A stretch of DNA of 64,000 bases from Rebecca billardiae RCC1528 (lineage: Eukaryota > Haptophyta), in contig OZ251241.1 in assembly GCA_965240325.2 (NCBI GenBank), positions 496,001 to 560,000 of the forward strand, read 5' to 3'. Both the position numbers and the translations under genes were made by a program. Of the stretch, positions 18,783 through 28,549 are shown piece by piece (positions within the stretch are counted from its first letter, which is position 1; each line of letters opens with the position of its first letter). The notes under the pieces are model-generated. The model did not search any database and had not been told where the DNA came from. It was given only the letters and a program-made list of their open reading frames with translations.

Positions 18783-20276
18783 CTACAGCTCAGCAACGGC
18801 AACCGTGTTCGAGCTGGGTCTTGGAGCTTGTGCTTGAGGAACGTGATGACGGTGATGAACGAGCGGCGGCGGGCTCTGCGGCCTGCTAAGTGGCAGGGCG
18901 GTACCAGGTGATGCAGCCGGCGCGGCGGCCTCCGGCGCGGCGCTGTGGTCCGCTAGCCCGCGCGGGCGGACGCATTCGAATGACATCAGGCCCAGCACGA
19001 GAATGCCGAGAAGCAAGCCAGCCGTTGGCACGGGCGCGCCCACCGTGCACCAGGCGCTGTCGTACAGGGCGCCAATCGCGTACGCGGAGACGGTGATCAG
19101 CGCGTAGCGCACAAAGAAGAGCAACGCGATCGCGCTGCCTGTGTTGCCAGGACTGAGCTCGACGACCATAGTCTGCGCCGCCGTGGTGAGCATGCCGCGC
19201 ACGCCCTGGAAAAGCAAATGCATCGAACCAAACGCGAACCAAGCTGCTGTGGCGTGCGGCGGCAGCACGAGCAGGAGCGCGAGGAGCACAGCCTCGGTGC
19301 CGATGGACGCCAGCAGGGATGCCCTGACCACGCGCTCATTGCTGCCGCGGAGCGCGCGCCTCGCCACCGCCGTGAGCTTGACGCCTCCAACCACGCAGAG
19401 GGGCACGAGTGTTATCCAGACTGCGTACACGCCCAGCCCGAGGCCGTAGTAGATTTGGAAGACGTAGCTCGCCGCTTGCGTGTAGACCTCGCCCACGGCG
19501 AGGGAGAACGAGTCGGCGAGCACGTACATCACGAAGGCCCGGTCAGCGACCAGGGCGCAGAACGGCCGTACGAAGGCTGCGCACGTGAGTCTGCGCGGAG
19601 CGCCCTGGCCGAGCGCCATTGTGCCGCCCGCAGTCGTCTGTCCATCGGCGCCGTTACCGCCTGCGAGCTTCCGGGCATGGCTGGCGCGCAGGGGTGGCAC
19701 CAGGACCACCGCAGCGGCCACCGCCAATGCGCCAACCAGTGTGTACAGGCTAAGAACCCAGCGCCACCCGAGGACGCCCGCCACGAGCGAGCCGATCGCG
19801 GGCGAGCAGAACGTGGCCGCCTGCCGCGCCATGATCGCACGCGCCATCGAGCGCTGCCGCACAGCGGGCGACTCGAGGAGGTCGCGCAAGGACGAGGGCC
19901 CGGTGATGGAAATGGCCGCGGCACCGGCGCCGTGGAAGAAGCGCACGACAATCAGCTGCCTCGCTGTCGCCACCATGAGGTACGCCAGCGAAGCGAGCGC
20001 GAAGAGGCCGATACCAAAGACGAGCACCGGCGCGCGCCCGTACACGTCCGACACCGTGCCTGCGGGTAGGTGGGCAGTGCCAAAGGCGATGGTGTAAGCG
20101 CTCATCGAGAGCTGGATGACACCGACGGAGCCCCCGCCGATCGCCTCCGCCATCGCTGGAAGCGACGGAACGAACAGCTGCCCCGAAAACGGCCCGACCA
20201 TGCAGAGAACGCAGGCGCTGGCGATGATGGCTGCTTCGGAGCGACCGCGGTCGTCGCCAGCCGCAGGCGGTGCCAT
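18783..20276 (-). CDS. Major facilitator superfamily transporter, Bcr/CflA-like (paralogue)
   Basis: Single exon, 497 aa from ATG 20276, with about 12 predicted membrane segments. The N-terminal SGQLFVPSLPAMAEAIGG and the well-kept motif A loop (GTVSDVYGRAPVLVFG) place it in the Bcr/CflA-type drug/metabolite exporter branch. It is a paralogue of the gene at 4937-6466 but keeps the motif A Asp and Arg better, so it is the more canonical of the two. The long C-terminal tail is Pro/Ala/His-rich and probably cytosolic. The substrate is unknown. Confidence 0.87.
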   Translation of the reverse strand: MAPPAAGDDRGRSEAAIIASACVLCMVGPFSGQLFVPSLPAMAEAIGGGSVGVIQLSMSAYTIAFGTAHLPAGTVSDVYGRAPVLVFGIGLFALASLAYLMVATARQLIVVRFFHGAGAAAISITGPSSLRDLLESPAVRQRSMARAIMARQAATFCSPAIGSLVAGVLGWRWVLSLYTLVGALAVAAAVVLVPPLRASHARKLAGGNGADGQTTAGGTMALGQGAPRRLTCAAFVRPFCALVADRAFVMYVLADSFSLAVGEVYTQAASYVFQIYYGLGLGVYAVWITLVPLCVVGGVKLTAVARRALRGSNERVVRASLLASIGTEAVLLALLLVLPPHATAAWFAFGSMHLLFQGVRGMLTTAAQTMVVELSPGNTGSAIALLFFVRYALITVSAYAIGALYDSAWCTVGAPVPTAGLLLGILVLGLMSFECVRPRGLADHSAAPEAAAPAASPGTALPLSRPQSPPPLVHHRHHVPQAQAPRPSSNTVAVAEL

Positions 20277-22197
20277 GGCGCAGCCGACAGATCAGCGAGG
20301 CCGCACTCGGCGAGGTCGGCACGATCCGCCTCGGCCGCCTCGAGCGCCCCGAAATCCGGTTGGGCGCCGTCCCGCGAGCGCACTACAGCACTGGCTGTGC
20401 GCCGAACTCGGACGGCATGGGTGCGCGCCGTGCCGCGTGCGTGGCTGCGTGCGCGATGGCGCCGCAGCGGATTTGGATTTCCCATTATTTTCGCGAGCCG
20501 TTTGGTACCTCGGTCTTTGGAAGCGCAGCCGCATGCACACCCACCGCACACCGGCCGAGCTCGACAGCGAGGCCGCCTATCGCCGCGCCAACCGCGAGCG
20601 TGAGCGTGCGCGACGCCGCGGCAGGACGCCCGAGTAGCACTCGCGCGAGGCGGTTCGTGACCGTCGCGCCCACGCGGCGCGCAAAACCGTCGAACACCTT
20701 GCCTTCATGGATGACCAGAATGCGACGCGCGTCGCGCGCGAGACGGATCGAACTCGAGCTGCGCACGCGCCGCACGTCCGCACACACCACACCAAGACGC
20801 TGTATGACCACTGCGTCCACATCGTACGCCGCCTTGGCGAGAAGAGCGCAAAGCCGTGCCGCACAACCGATTCATTCACAGTTCACACACGCGGGCTAAA
20901 TGGCCACCAAAAACCATGCTGCTGCACATGAAGTCGGTAGGTCATCGCGGGACGTGACGACGCAGGATGCTCAGCCATGGCAGCAATGCCACTCCGACAC
21001 AACATAGTCTGCTACCATGTACAGTAGACACATCTGCCGGGCTGTCAATCTTGTCAGCTGACTGCCGGACGTGACGACGACGGCTCCCCCGACCGCGAGC
21101 TAGGCCCGCTCCTCTCGACGGCGACGACACTGCCACGACAGGGTTAGGGACAGGGGCAGGCGCGCTAGCGGCGGCTATTTCGAATTTTATCAGAAATTTA
21201 GGAAACAAGGTTTCCAGCCAAGTTGCAGCGGAGCTCCAACCTTTCCGCGTATCATGTCTGTGGCGCTGCTGTCTGACCTAGCTACTCACGACCGTGAGTG
21301 TTGTAGTCGAACGGACTCTAACGCGTACGTGACATCACGCCATCTTTCACGGACCGGACGGACTGCCCACCGGCGACCGCCGCGACGCCGGGCCGCGACC
21401 GGCGGCCGCGACCGGCGGCGGCGGGCGAGGCCGCGAGGCCCGCGGGCGCGGCGACCGGCCACCGCCACCAAGCCGCGCCGCGCGGGCCGTAACCGTCAGC
21501 GGAGTCAGAGGGCAGTGGCGTGACGGTCGGCTGCGCACCGAAGCCCGATGAGGCCGAGCGTGCCCGAGGGTCATCGGACTCGCCCGTCTCGGCCTCGGCC
21601 TCGGCCTCGGGCCTCAGAGTCAGGGTGTCAGACTGTCGACTGCGCTGCTTAGTATGACTCAGACTGAGTCTGTAAGTGCGTGACTCGGCCCGCCGTCTTA
21701 TATAGTAGCAGCAGCATCAGTAGTTCGGCCGGACTCGCTGGCATGGCAGGCGCAGCCCAGGGCCAGGCGCCATGCGGTGACACCGTGTCCGTGAGGCGTG
21801 AGGCGCTCGTCGCACTCTCGCAGTCGCAGTCGTCGTCGCTGACTCCGCCGCCGCTGAGTCATCGATCTGCTTTCGACTAACGACTTTACGTCGACGACTA
21901 CTGACTAGCTTATAATAATATGACTACGTACGTACGCTACTATATATAATCCGTCGAAAGCGCCTCTAATAATCAATTTCAAAGCGCCAAGCGCCAGCGG
22001 CGGGCGGTTGCGGCGACGGTCAGCGGCCACGACTGGCACGAGACCGGAGCGATGAGACTCGGATGCTGCTGTGCCTGCTGTGATCCGCCGCGCGCGATAA
22101 ATAATGGGGCCCAGAAACACGCGCGTCGCAGCAGCAGTGGAAGCGCGGGGCGCACTCGTCTGCGCCCCAGTGCCCGAACCGAGCTGGCTGTCGGTCA
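20277..22197. other. Intergenic; no gene I can support
   Basis: Two short stretches on the plus strand (about 20530-20640 and 20640-20930) read as basic, Arg-rich peptides, for example AAYRRANRERERARRRGR, separated by a stop. They may be remnants of a gene but are too short and low in complexity to call. Around 21350-21500 the DNA is very GC-rich. A small CGGCCT repeat lies near 21595-21615. Confidence 0.4.
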
Positions 22198-24031
22198 TCA
22201 CACGCCGGTGAGCGTGATCGCGTCGGCCTGAGGGCCGAGACCAGCGCCCGCACCCGCGCCCGCGTGCCGCGCGGCGCGATGCAGCGCTGTCTCGGAGGAG
22301 GCGTCCTGCTCCTCGCGCCGGGCGAGCTTGGTCGCGCGCAGGGTGTGCGCGAATGCGTCAAGGCCGGCGTAGAAGCCGGGCGCGGAGACGACGCGTACGT
22401 GTGCCTCCGACGTGAGGTGCACCTCGAGATCGTCGTAGTGCGCGTCGCAGCAGTCGCAGCGCGCGCGCTTGGACGGTGGCTTCTTGTCGGCCGCGGGCAT
22501 GACGGGCGCCGGCGCGGCCCCGCTCACCGCCGGCTGCGCGCGCGAGGGCGCGTGACCGGCGGCGGCGGCGGCACCACCGGCGGCGGCACCGCCGGCGCGG
22601 GCGGCCACCCGCCCGCCGCCGCCGCCGTCTGCCACCCGAGGCGCGCGCCCGCCCGCGGCGCCCTCTGCCGCGCGCTTGGCCTGCTGCCGGCCGGGCACGT
22701 GCTGGCGCCGGCTGAGGCACATCCGCTTGACCGTGTGCGCGTCCACGAGGCAGCGCGCGGCCTTGTACCGGCCTGGAGGGGCGTGGGGCGGTGGGGCGGT
22801 GTGGTTGAGCGCGCGAGCCGCGGGCGCGCGGCGTCGCGCAGCGCGCGGCCGCAGCGCACCAGCAAGGTCCACGACGAGCACGCAGCCGAGCGAGGCCTCA
22901 GGCTCGGCCGAAGGCGCGCGCGTGGCGGCCGCTGCGCCGGTCGGCGCGCCGGCGGCTCCGCGCGCAGGCGCGCGCGTCGTGTCGAGCTGCGCGCCAGCTG
23001 GATGCGCGGCGCTGAGCGCCGCGGCCGCCGCGCCGCGCGCAGCCATCGTGTCGATCGCGCGCGGCGCGGCGCAGTGCGGCGGGGGCGGTGCGTGCGCGCC
23101 ATCCGAGGCGCCCGCGTGCGCGCCACCGGCGTGCTCCGCGGCTGCGCCTGCCGCGGCCGCTGCCGCGCGCGGCAGGCTGCGACGCTGCGGCCGCGCCTCA
23201 CCCTTCTCGACCGCGCGGCGTGACACAGCAGCCGCGCCATGTTCGGCCCGCCTGCCCTCGACGCCCGCCGCGCGCACGACCTCGGCTCGGCCGCTCGCCG
23301 GCTGACCGTGTGCCCCTGTGGGCAGCGAAGCCGCGACGCACTCCTCTGGCGCGCACCGCGCTGCGGCCGGGCCGCGCGGCTCGGTGGGCTGGTTCTCCGC
23401 GCCGGGGCGCGGCGGCGCCGCGGGCGCGCGCGTGGGCTGCGTGTGCGAGGCCAAAGGGTGGCACGCTCGCGCCGTGCCCTCAGCCACCGCCGCCTCGCCG
23501 CCGGCCGCCGCCGGCCACGCCCGCTGCGTCTGCGCCTTGCCCGCTTCCGCGCCGCCCGCGCGGCCAGGCGGCCGCGGAGAGGCGCGCGCGGGCGCGCGGG
23601 GCTGAGGCGCGGCGGCCGTGGCCGTGGTGACGGTCGATTCGGTGCGGAGCAACTCAGACGGCCCCGAGCGCGCGCCGGGCACACCGGGCGCACCCGTGAC
23701 GCCCGCAGCCGCGTGGTGCTGCGACGGGTGCGGCTGCAGCGGCTGCGGAGGCAGCAGCGCGTGCATGGAGCCGGCCGAGCCGGCGCGCGAGGCGGCCAGC
23801 GCCACCGGCGCAGAGGTGGCGGTGGTCCGCGCCTGCCTCACCGCGCGCATCGTCCCGCGCTGGCGAAGCTGCTGCGCCAGCGCGTGCGCCGGCACGCAGC
23901 TGATGCGCCGCACGTGCAGCGCGCGCCGCAACATCGGGTCGGACACCGCCGGCCGCGGCGAGGCGATGATGCCCGATCGCGGGCCGTGCGCGGCGGTCGG
24001 ACCAGCGGATAACGTGCCCGCGCCACTGCCC

Positions 24032-24065
<34 letters not shown>

Positions 24066-24804
24066 TCGCGCCCGCGGCCCGGCCGCCAAGTGAGAGCTGC
24101 ATCTGTGCTCCGCGCGAGAGCGGTCCGCCCGCACTCAGCGCCGGCCCGCCAGTGCTGAGCTGCGTCGTTGCGAGGTGCGTGACGTAGATGTCGCAGTCGT
24201 CGAGGCCCGCGACCTCATCCGACGGCACCTGCGCGCGCGGCGCGCGCGGCGCACCCCGGCGCGCGGCTGAGCGGCACGCGCGGGCATGCGCGGGCGCGGG
24301 GCGCGCGCGCCTGCAGCGCACCGCGCCTTCCTGCCGCAGCAGATCGCGCAGCTCGGTGGCTGTGGGCGCCTCGAGGTGTATCGAGAGCAGGTATCGGCTG
24401 CCGCGGTACCTGCCCATCCCGTACCCCGCGATGCCTCCGCCGCGGCCTCTCGCCGGTGCGCCCGCCGTGGGGCACACGCCCTTCAAGTTGCGCTCGGCCA
24501 AGCCCACCAGCCGCTCGACACGCGGGCCAATGTGCCGAGCGGCCGTTTTCACCGGACCTTTTGAGTCAAACGGTCCGGCGCTTTGGTTGCCCAAGAAATG
24601 GTTGACGAAGCGGGCTGTCCGCCCGGATCGGCCAAGGGAGGTCCCTTGGATCGGCAGTGCTTGCGGAATCTCGGACATACCCCCATAGGCGTCGTCGTCG
24701 ATCTCCGACTCCGCGGCGGACACGCCGGTCGTCGCGGGGCGTCGGGCCACAACGCGGCACCGGGCACAACTGGCGACAGGCTCGGGAAGCAGATCTAAGA
24801 TCAT
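22198..24804 (-). CDS. DBF4: DBF4-like regulatory subunit of the CDC7 replication kinase
   Basis: From ATG 24804 the frame is open to 22198. Two in-frame introns are likely: 24229-24321 (93 nt) and 22773-22859 (87 nt), both GTGCGC..AG, leaving about 808 aa. DBF4 activates CDC7 to fire replication origins in the nucleus. After splicing, three DBF4 landmarks appear in order. A BRCT-like motif N ends in CDIYVTHLAT. Motif M reads VLVVDLAGRYKAARCLVD and is created by the second splice. Motif C is a DBF zinc finger, CDCCDAHYDD..H.....H, about 85 residues from the end (C-x2-C-x9-H-x5-H). The middle is Ala/Pro-rich and disordered. The identification rests mainly on motifs M and C. Confidence 0.72.
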
Positions 24805-25039
24805 GGTAATGGCCCTCAGCAATTCGTCAGCGCCTCCCGAAGCCTGCGCCTGGCCCTACGACAAGATTTCATCCATGGGCTGCGCGGCTCGGCGGCGGCC
24901 CGAGCCCCGGGGGCGAGGTGCGGCACGACCAGCTGACCGCGAGGCACCGGCTTGCAAGGCCCAGGCTGGCGCCGAGGCGGCGGGAGGCACGCCCGGCGCT
25001 CGAGCCACTACGCTGGCGTGCGCCGCAGCGAGGCCGCGC
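24805..25039. other. Short intergenic region between DBF4-like and carrier genes
   Basis: About 235 bp upstream of the DBF4-like gene and downstream of the carrier, both on the minus strand. Nothing specific was recognised. Confidence 0.4.
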
Positions 25040-26091
25040 TCAGGCGAAGAGCTTCTTGAACTTGTCGTCGATCAGCTTCCACATGACCGAGAAGAGCATG
25101 CCTGACAGCCCGTTGGCGAGGATCTTGGTGCCGAGCCCGCGCAGCATGAGCCCGCTGATGCCGTCCTCCTTGATCACGCGGTTGAGCGCCGTGAGGTAGC
25201 TCATGTTCTCCTCGTTCGACTGCTTGTACACCTGTAGAGGCCGCGGCGCGGCGGCCAACGCGGGGAGGGGGGTGCGCCAGCGCGCGCGTCATGCCAAGGC
25301 GCCGTCGCGCGCGGCGGCGCAGCGTGTCGCGTGTTGCGCCGCACCTTGACCACGCGGATCGAGTTGCTGGTCGTGTCCGACACCGCCGACGCGCAGAAGC
25401 CGATCATCGCGTTCTTGACGAGCTTGTCGAGCAGCGGCTTGTGCTTCTCGTCCACCGGCAGCGCATCCACGTACCCGCGCTTCGGCATGTACTCCTGCAG
25501 CGCGTTGTACGTCGCAAACCACGGGTAGTGGCCGACAAAGGTCGCGGCGACGCCGCCAAATGCGCCGTGCCACAGCTGCGGCAGGCCCATGGGGAAGCCG
25601 CCGGCGCCCTTGTACTTGGCGTGCAGCTTGGTGAGGCCCTTCGAGCCCTCCACCTGCATGATCGTCTTGCACGTGTCGATCGGCGTCGAAGCCATCCGGA
25701 AGATGGCCGCGGACGCAGACGCGGTCACCGTCTTCACGCCAGACGGCAGGTCCTTCGTCTGCTCGAACGCGTTCATCAGCTCGAGGGCGCCGGTGTTCGC
25801 GGCGGTGTCGCCGAAGCGCGACCAGGGTCCCTGGATCAGCGCGAAGCCAAGCCCGCGGTAGAAGCGCGGGATCCCCCCCTCCTTCCACAGCGTGCCGATC
25901 GCCTTGAAGGTGCCCATGCCGTACCGGTACTGGTAGTTGATCGTCGTGCGCACCCACATGAGGGTGAACACGTTGATCCCCATGGCCGCCGCGCCGGCGG
26001 CGCCGCCCCGGAAGGCCGACTTCGCCGCCTTGTCCACGATCTTGGCGACATCCACCTTCTTCTCCGCGGACGCGGGCGCCTCGGCCGACAT
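25040..26091 (-). CDS. Mitochondrial carrier family protein, two exons
   Basis: Exon 1 is 26091-25345 and exon 2 is 25231-25040, joined in phase 0 across a 113-nt intron (GTGCGG..CAG), giving 312 aa. The protein should shuttle a metabolite across the inner mitochondrial membrane. The carrier signature P-x-D-x-x-K is clear in STPIDTCKTIMQ. The third repeat has a weakened form, SNSIRVVKVYKQ, that is only restored across the splice, which supports the join. The first repeat is also degenerate (TLMWVRTTINYQ). Loss of the usual signatures in two of three repeats fits a subgroup of algal and plant carriers of unknown substrate. An in-frame ATG at 26139 is possible but adds only a basic leader. Confidence 0.85.
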
Positions 26092-26917
26092 GGCTGCGCG
26101 CTGGGGGCTGCGGTCGCGACGCGGCGGTCCAAGCGGCAAGCGCGCGCGATCGTCGCCAAAATCTCACAGCTCTCAGACTCTGGGCGGGCGGCGACCAATC
26201 AGAGGGCCGGGATGACCAACATCATAGGCGACGATGGGTACCCGCCGCACGCTGCGGCTGCCGCCGCCCAAGTGCCCAACCAGTCTGAAAGCGATTTATT
26301 TCGTCGCGGCGCTCTTTTCGGCCCACGCGATATTTTCCGCGCTCATCGCCTAAATCGTACGTAAACGGTAAAATCGCCTTGCGAGTTGCGTCAGCCGCCG
26401 GTGCTAAGTGGAGAGGTTACAGTTTACTATATGTTTTAGCGTGCACACTTCACACTTGGTTAAGGCGTGACAGTACGATCGGATTCTGCGTCTCTGCTCG
26501 CCGTTGCCCGCGGCGTTGGGCGTTCACCGCCGTCACCGGCCCGGGTCCGAGGCGGGTCAGTGGTCACCGCCATGGCCCAATAGTACCAACTACCATGGGC
26601 ATGCGGCACCGCGCGTTCGTAACGGTCGCCGTCGCGGACTTATTAGTATATTACGCGGCGGTGTTCGCGTGTGATGATAGTTAGTAGTTCTGGCGGCGTT
26701 CGACGATTATTCAGCGGCAACGGCAGTTGAGACTGTCAGTCATCGGTAGATGTGCACCGTACTGGTAGTGCAGTGTGCACAGTGCTGTTGATGTTCGCAG
26801 TCTCGTCACGGAACAACCGGTCGGCTTACACAGCGGGCGCTCAGCACAACCCAGTCGCCGCTCGAGCGCCGCGCGACACATGGCGGCTGAGCGCACGCTC
26901 GAGGCGAGGGCGCCCGC
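26092..26917. other. Intergenic, upstream of carrier gene; contains a dispersed inverted repeat
   Basis: No gene seen. At about 26426-26475 the sequence TATGTTTTA ... ACACTTGGTTAAGGCGTGA occurs, with a 13-nt insert between the two parts. The same two parts recur inverted and contiguous at 30740-30775. Confidence 0.45.
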
Positions 26918-27831
26918 TCAGGCTTGGGGCAACGCGCCCGCGCTGCTGGCCCCGCCCGCGTCCGCGCCGGCTGCACCCGCCTGTCCCTTGGCGAGCAGCT
27001 CCACAAGGTTGAGCGGCGGCGGAAACGGCCGCCTGCGCCGCGCGCGCGCGGGGCGCACGCACCGGGGCGTTGGCTTGGGTGAGCGCGCGCGGCACGGCGC
27101 GCGCGCGGCGGCGGCGCGCCGGCGCGCTCGCGCGCGCGCACCGCACGCGCGTGAGCGGCGCGCCGGCGAGCACGCCCGTCTGCGGCAGCACGTGCGCGCG
27201 CAGGAGCGGGTGCAGCGCGAGCTCGACCGCGCCGACGATCGAGCGGTGGATCAGGATGCTTGCGCCTGCACGCGCCGAGGGCGGGGGGCGGGGCTGAGCG
27301 CGCGGCGGCACGCGCGGCGAGAGGGCGCGCGGGCGTGCGCGGCGCGCGCGCGCACACCTCGCTTCTTCATCACAAACGACAGCCCGAGGTTGAGCACCGC
27401 GCCCGAGAGCACCGCCTGCCGCAACTTCGCGAGCTCAGCCGCGTCGTACTGGCGGCGCGAGACAAAGGTGGCCTCGGGCTGCGGCGGCGGCGAGCCGGAC
27501 ATGGCGGCCTGCATCATGTCCGCGGGCGAGGGCGGCACCGTCACCTCCACGCGCGTCTCCTCGTCCTCCGCGTCGTCCGGCAGCGCGCGTATCGAGCCCT
27601 GCATCAGCGAGGTCGCCCCAAAAAAGAGGACGCAGTACACGTAGAAGAGCTTGCGCGCGAGCCGGATGTCGGTGGTGATCTTCTTGTCGGTGAACGCGAG
27701 GGCGAGGGTGACCAGCGGGGAGAGTATCACGGGGAAGCCCTGCCCGTTGCGCAGCAGCTCGGCGAAGAGCCCGCCGGGCTTGGTGCCCGCGGCAGCGTCC
27801 GGCGTGAGCGTGCGCTTAGGCTCTGCTGCCC

Positions 27832-27867
<36 letters not shown>

Positions 27868-28333
27868 TGTCGTCGTCCTCCTCGTCGTCCTCGTCGTCAG
27901 CAGCCGCGGAGGCGGCGACGATCTCGTCCACGTCGCCCTCCTCCTCCTCCCCCTCCTCCTCCGCCTCTGCAGGCAGCTCGAGGTCCACTGCCGCGGCCGC
28001 GTCCGCGCCCTCGCCCATGCTGCGCGCGACGCCATCCTGCCCGATGACTGTCGTCTCCACGGAGAAGAGCGCGTCGTCGCCTGACGTTACCGCCGCCGCC
28101 GGGTCCGCCTCGAACGGCTCGATCGGCCCGCAACACCACCCGCGGCAGTGACGGCGCTCGCCCTTGGCGACCGCGCGCATCTGATCGAGCTCGAGCCCGT
28201 GGCGCTCGCACAGCGCGCCGAGGCTCTCGCCATCGACCAGGAAGGCCGAGCGCGAGCGCGGCTTGCGCACCCACAGCTGCTCGGCGCGTGCCGCCGCCCC
28301 CAGCAGGGCCGCGGCGACGACGAGGCGCAACAT
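26918..28333 (-). CDS. PHO88/SND3-family ER membrane protein with long N-terminal extension, three exons
   Basis: Exons 28333-27358, 27265-27142 and 27032-26918 join in phases 1 and 2 to give 404 aa. In yeast this family (Pho88/Snd3) acts in SRP-independent targeting of proteins to the ER and in phosphate uptake. The C-terminal half matches the family layout: a membrane segment (FYVYCVLFFGATSLMQ), VSRRQYDAAELAKLRQAV, a second hydrophobic stretch ending SFVMKKRG, SIVGAVELALHPLLRAHVL, and finally RRPFPPPLN, close to the RPFxxP ending. The first half is unusual. It has a signal peptide (MLRLVVAAALLGAAARA), a Cys-containing segment and a long Glu/Asp-rich tract. Yeast Pho88 is 188 aa, so the extension is lineage-specific. 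Confidence 0.75.
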
Positions 28334-28549
28334 GCGCGCAGCGGACCGACCGACGCGCGCAGTCGTTCGCCGTGCCACGCGTGCGGCACTGCAGCGGCGA
28401 CTCCGGTGTCGTGTCGGCGTGTTTTCCGGCAGCCGCGGGGCAAAAGGATTTCTTCATTTCTTGGCGCCTTTTTTTTGAGATGTCGATGGGGCGCGGCGCC
28501 TCCAGCCGTTGGCCTGCTTTGATTTCGGCCTGCAGGCCTGCAGCCGTTG
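28334..28549. promoter_or_regulatory. Divergent promoter region PHO88-like / RING-H2
   Basis: Only 216 bp separate the two start codons, so the promoters must overlap or lie back to back. A GGCGCC-T8 tract near 28465-28478 is the only distinctive feature. Confidence 0.4.

Noticed and set aside
20530-20930. Small basic protein gene (AAYRRANRERERARRRGR)
   Set aside because: Two short Arg-rich frames separated by a stop, no recognised domain and no splice solution. Left as intergenic.
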